This document shows, piece after piece, positions 63,539 to 64,000 of a stretch of 64,000 nucleotides of DNA (position 1 is the first letter of the stretch; each line of letters starts with the position of its first letter). The notes beneath the pieces were generated by a model, which saw only the letters and a list, made by a program, of their open reading frames with translations, searched no databases and was not told the DNA's origin. Position numbers and translations under genes: made by a program. The stretch covers positions 484,414-548,413 of the forward strand of contig NZ_QJKM01000002.1 in the NCBI RefSeq assembly GCF_003425685.1, written 5' to 3'. The stretch comes from Rhizobium terrae. GTDB taxonomy: Bacteria > Pseudomonadota > Alphaproteobacteria > Rhizobiales > Rhizobiaceae.

Positions 63539-64000
63539 GGGAGTGTCAGGAATTTCGTGTACGGGCGTGCGGTTAAACATTTCGTTTTACGCCCTCGCGG
63601 CGTGGAAGCGGTCCGCGAAGAGAACGGCGAATTGGGATTTTGCCATCGCCCATTCTTTGGGTGGCATTTTCCACGCTTTCTCCGATCTGTTCAAGACCAG
63701 ATACAGGAGTTTCGTCGCAGCTTCGTCAGAAGGGAAGTGCCCTCTGGCTCGAACAGCCCGTCGCAGCTTGGAATTCAAGGCCTCTATTGCGTTGGTGGTG
63801 TAGATGATCCGCCTCACGTCCCTGGGAAAGGCAAAGAAGGGAATGACCTCCTGCCAGGCGCGCCGCCACATGTTCCCGATGGCCGGGAATTTCTGGCCCC
63901 AAAAGCCCGCCTCGAACGAGGTCAGCGCGGCTTCGGCAGCCGTGTCATCGACGGCAGAATAGATCAGCTTCAGCGCACGGGCCAGATCCCTGCGGTCCTT
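63539..64000 (-). mobile_element. IS256-family insertion sequence, partial
   Basis: Left end of an IS256-family element whose other end is outside the window. The terminal sequence GGGAGTGTCAGGAATTTCGT at 63539 fits the terminal inverted repeats of this family (GG...TGTCAG-AATTT). The transposase inside is in the minus orientation. The target duplication cannot be checked because the other end is missing. Confidence 0.85.
63587..64000 (-). CDS. IS256-family (mutator type) transposase, C-terminal part
   Basis: The minus-strand frame is open from the window edge to the stop at 63587; about 137 residues are visible. KDRRDLARALKLIYSAVDDT and SFEAGFWGQKFPAIGNMWRR lead into VIPFFAFPRDVRRIIYTTNA and IEALNSKLRRAVRARGHFPS. 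TTNAIEALN carries the catalytic Glu of the DDE triad in this family. The two catalytic Asp residues lie outside the window. The reading frame is intact as far as seen. Confidence 0.92.
   Translation of the reverse strand, partial: KDRRDLARALKLIYSAVDDTAAEAALTSFEAGFWGQKFPAIGNMWRRAWQEVIPFFAFPRDVRRIIYTTNAIEALNSKLRRAVRARGHFPSDEAATKLLYLVLNRSEKAWKMPPKEWAMAKSQFAVLFADRFHAARA

Noticed and set aside
63203..64000. A single fused gene running from 63203 to the window end
   Set aside because: The frame only stays open by chance through the IS, whose transposase is clearly on the opposite strand.
1..64000. CRISPR arrays, rRNA genes and intact tRNAs
   Set aside because: No regularly spaced repeats or RNA gene signatures were found on either strand.

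Overview
The window comes from a Rhizobiaceae chromosome (Rhizobium / Agrobacterium / Sinorhizobium relatives). The evidence is a high-GC sequence, the rhizobial flagellar regulators visN/visR, the MotC chaperone gene motE, the rhizobial chemotaxis order icpA-cheS-cheY1-cheA-cheW-cheR-cheB-cheY2-cheD-cheT, the cellulose gene bcsN, and a RIME/REP-like repeat. Species cannot be fixed from the sequence alone.

Bases 1-9600: the tail of a SPINDLY-type protein glycosyltransferase and fliP, followed by an eight-gene nucleotide-sugar cassette lying between fliP and fliL, which are normally neighbours in rhizobia. The cassette holds a GT2 glycosyltransferase, CDP-glucose synthesis (rfbF, rfbG), an epimerase, a C-methyltransferase, a GNAT acetyltransferase, a CmcI-type methyltransferase and a DegT-type aminotransferase. 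It looks like a surface or flagellin glycan locus nested inside the flagellar cluster.

Bases 9729-36380: the flagellar and chemotaxis core. Minus-strand fliL-flgH-motE-flgI-flgA-flgG-fliE-flgC-flgB-(membrane protein)-fliI-flgF-(DUF1217-like) diverges from plus-strand motA-fliM-fliN-fliG-flhB-(143-aa gene). Then come visR/visN, fliF and the whole che operon headed by a soluble globin-coupled receptor, icpA.

Bases 36712-45168: cellulose synthesis, with a periplasmic TPR protein divergent from bcsN-bcsA-bcsB. No bcsZ cellulase follows. A 3-methyladenine DNA glycosylase and three small genes come next.

Bases 46917-55347: the complete high-affinity potassium system kdpF-A-B-C-D-E, with extra tiny membrane-protein genes before kdpF and between kdpA and kdpB, and a RIME-like repeat between kdpC and kdpD.

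Bases 55423-64000 (right edge): an integrated mobile element. It starts at a 48-base 3' piece of tRNA-Phe (attachment site) followed by a tyrosine integrase. A minus-strand gene chain includes four diverged members of one small putative zinc-finger family, a metallophosphoesterase and a Rep_3-type replication initiator with iteron-like repeats. An IS256-family element has interrupted a further gene at the right. The far end of the element, where the intact tRNA-Phe is expected, is outside the window.
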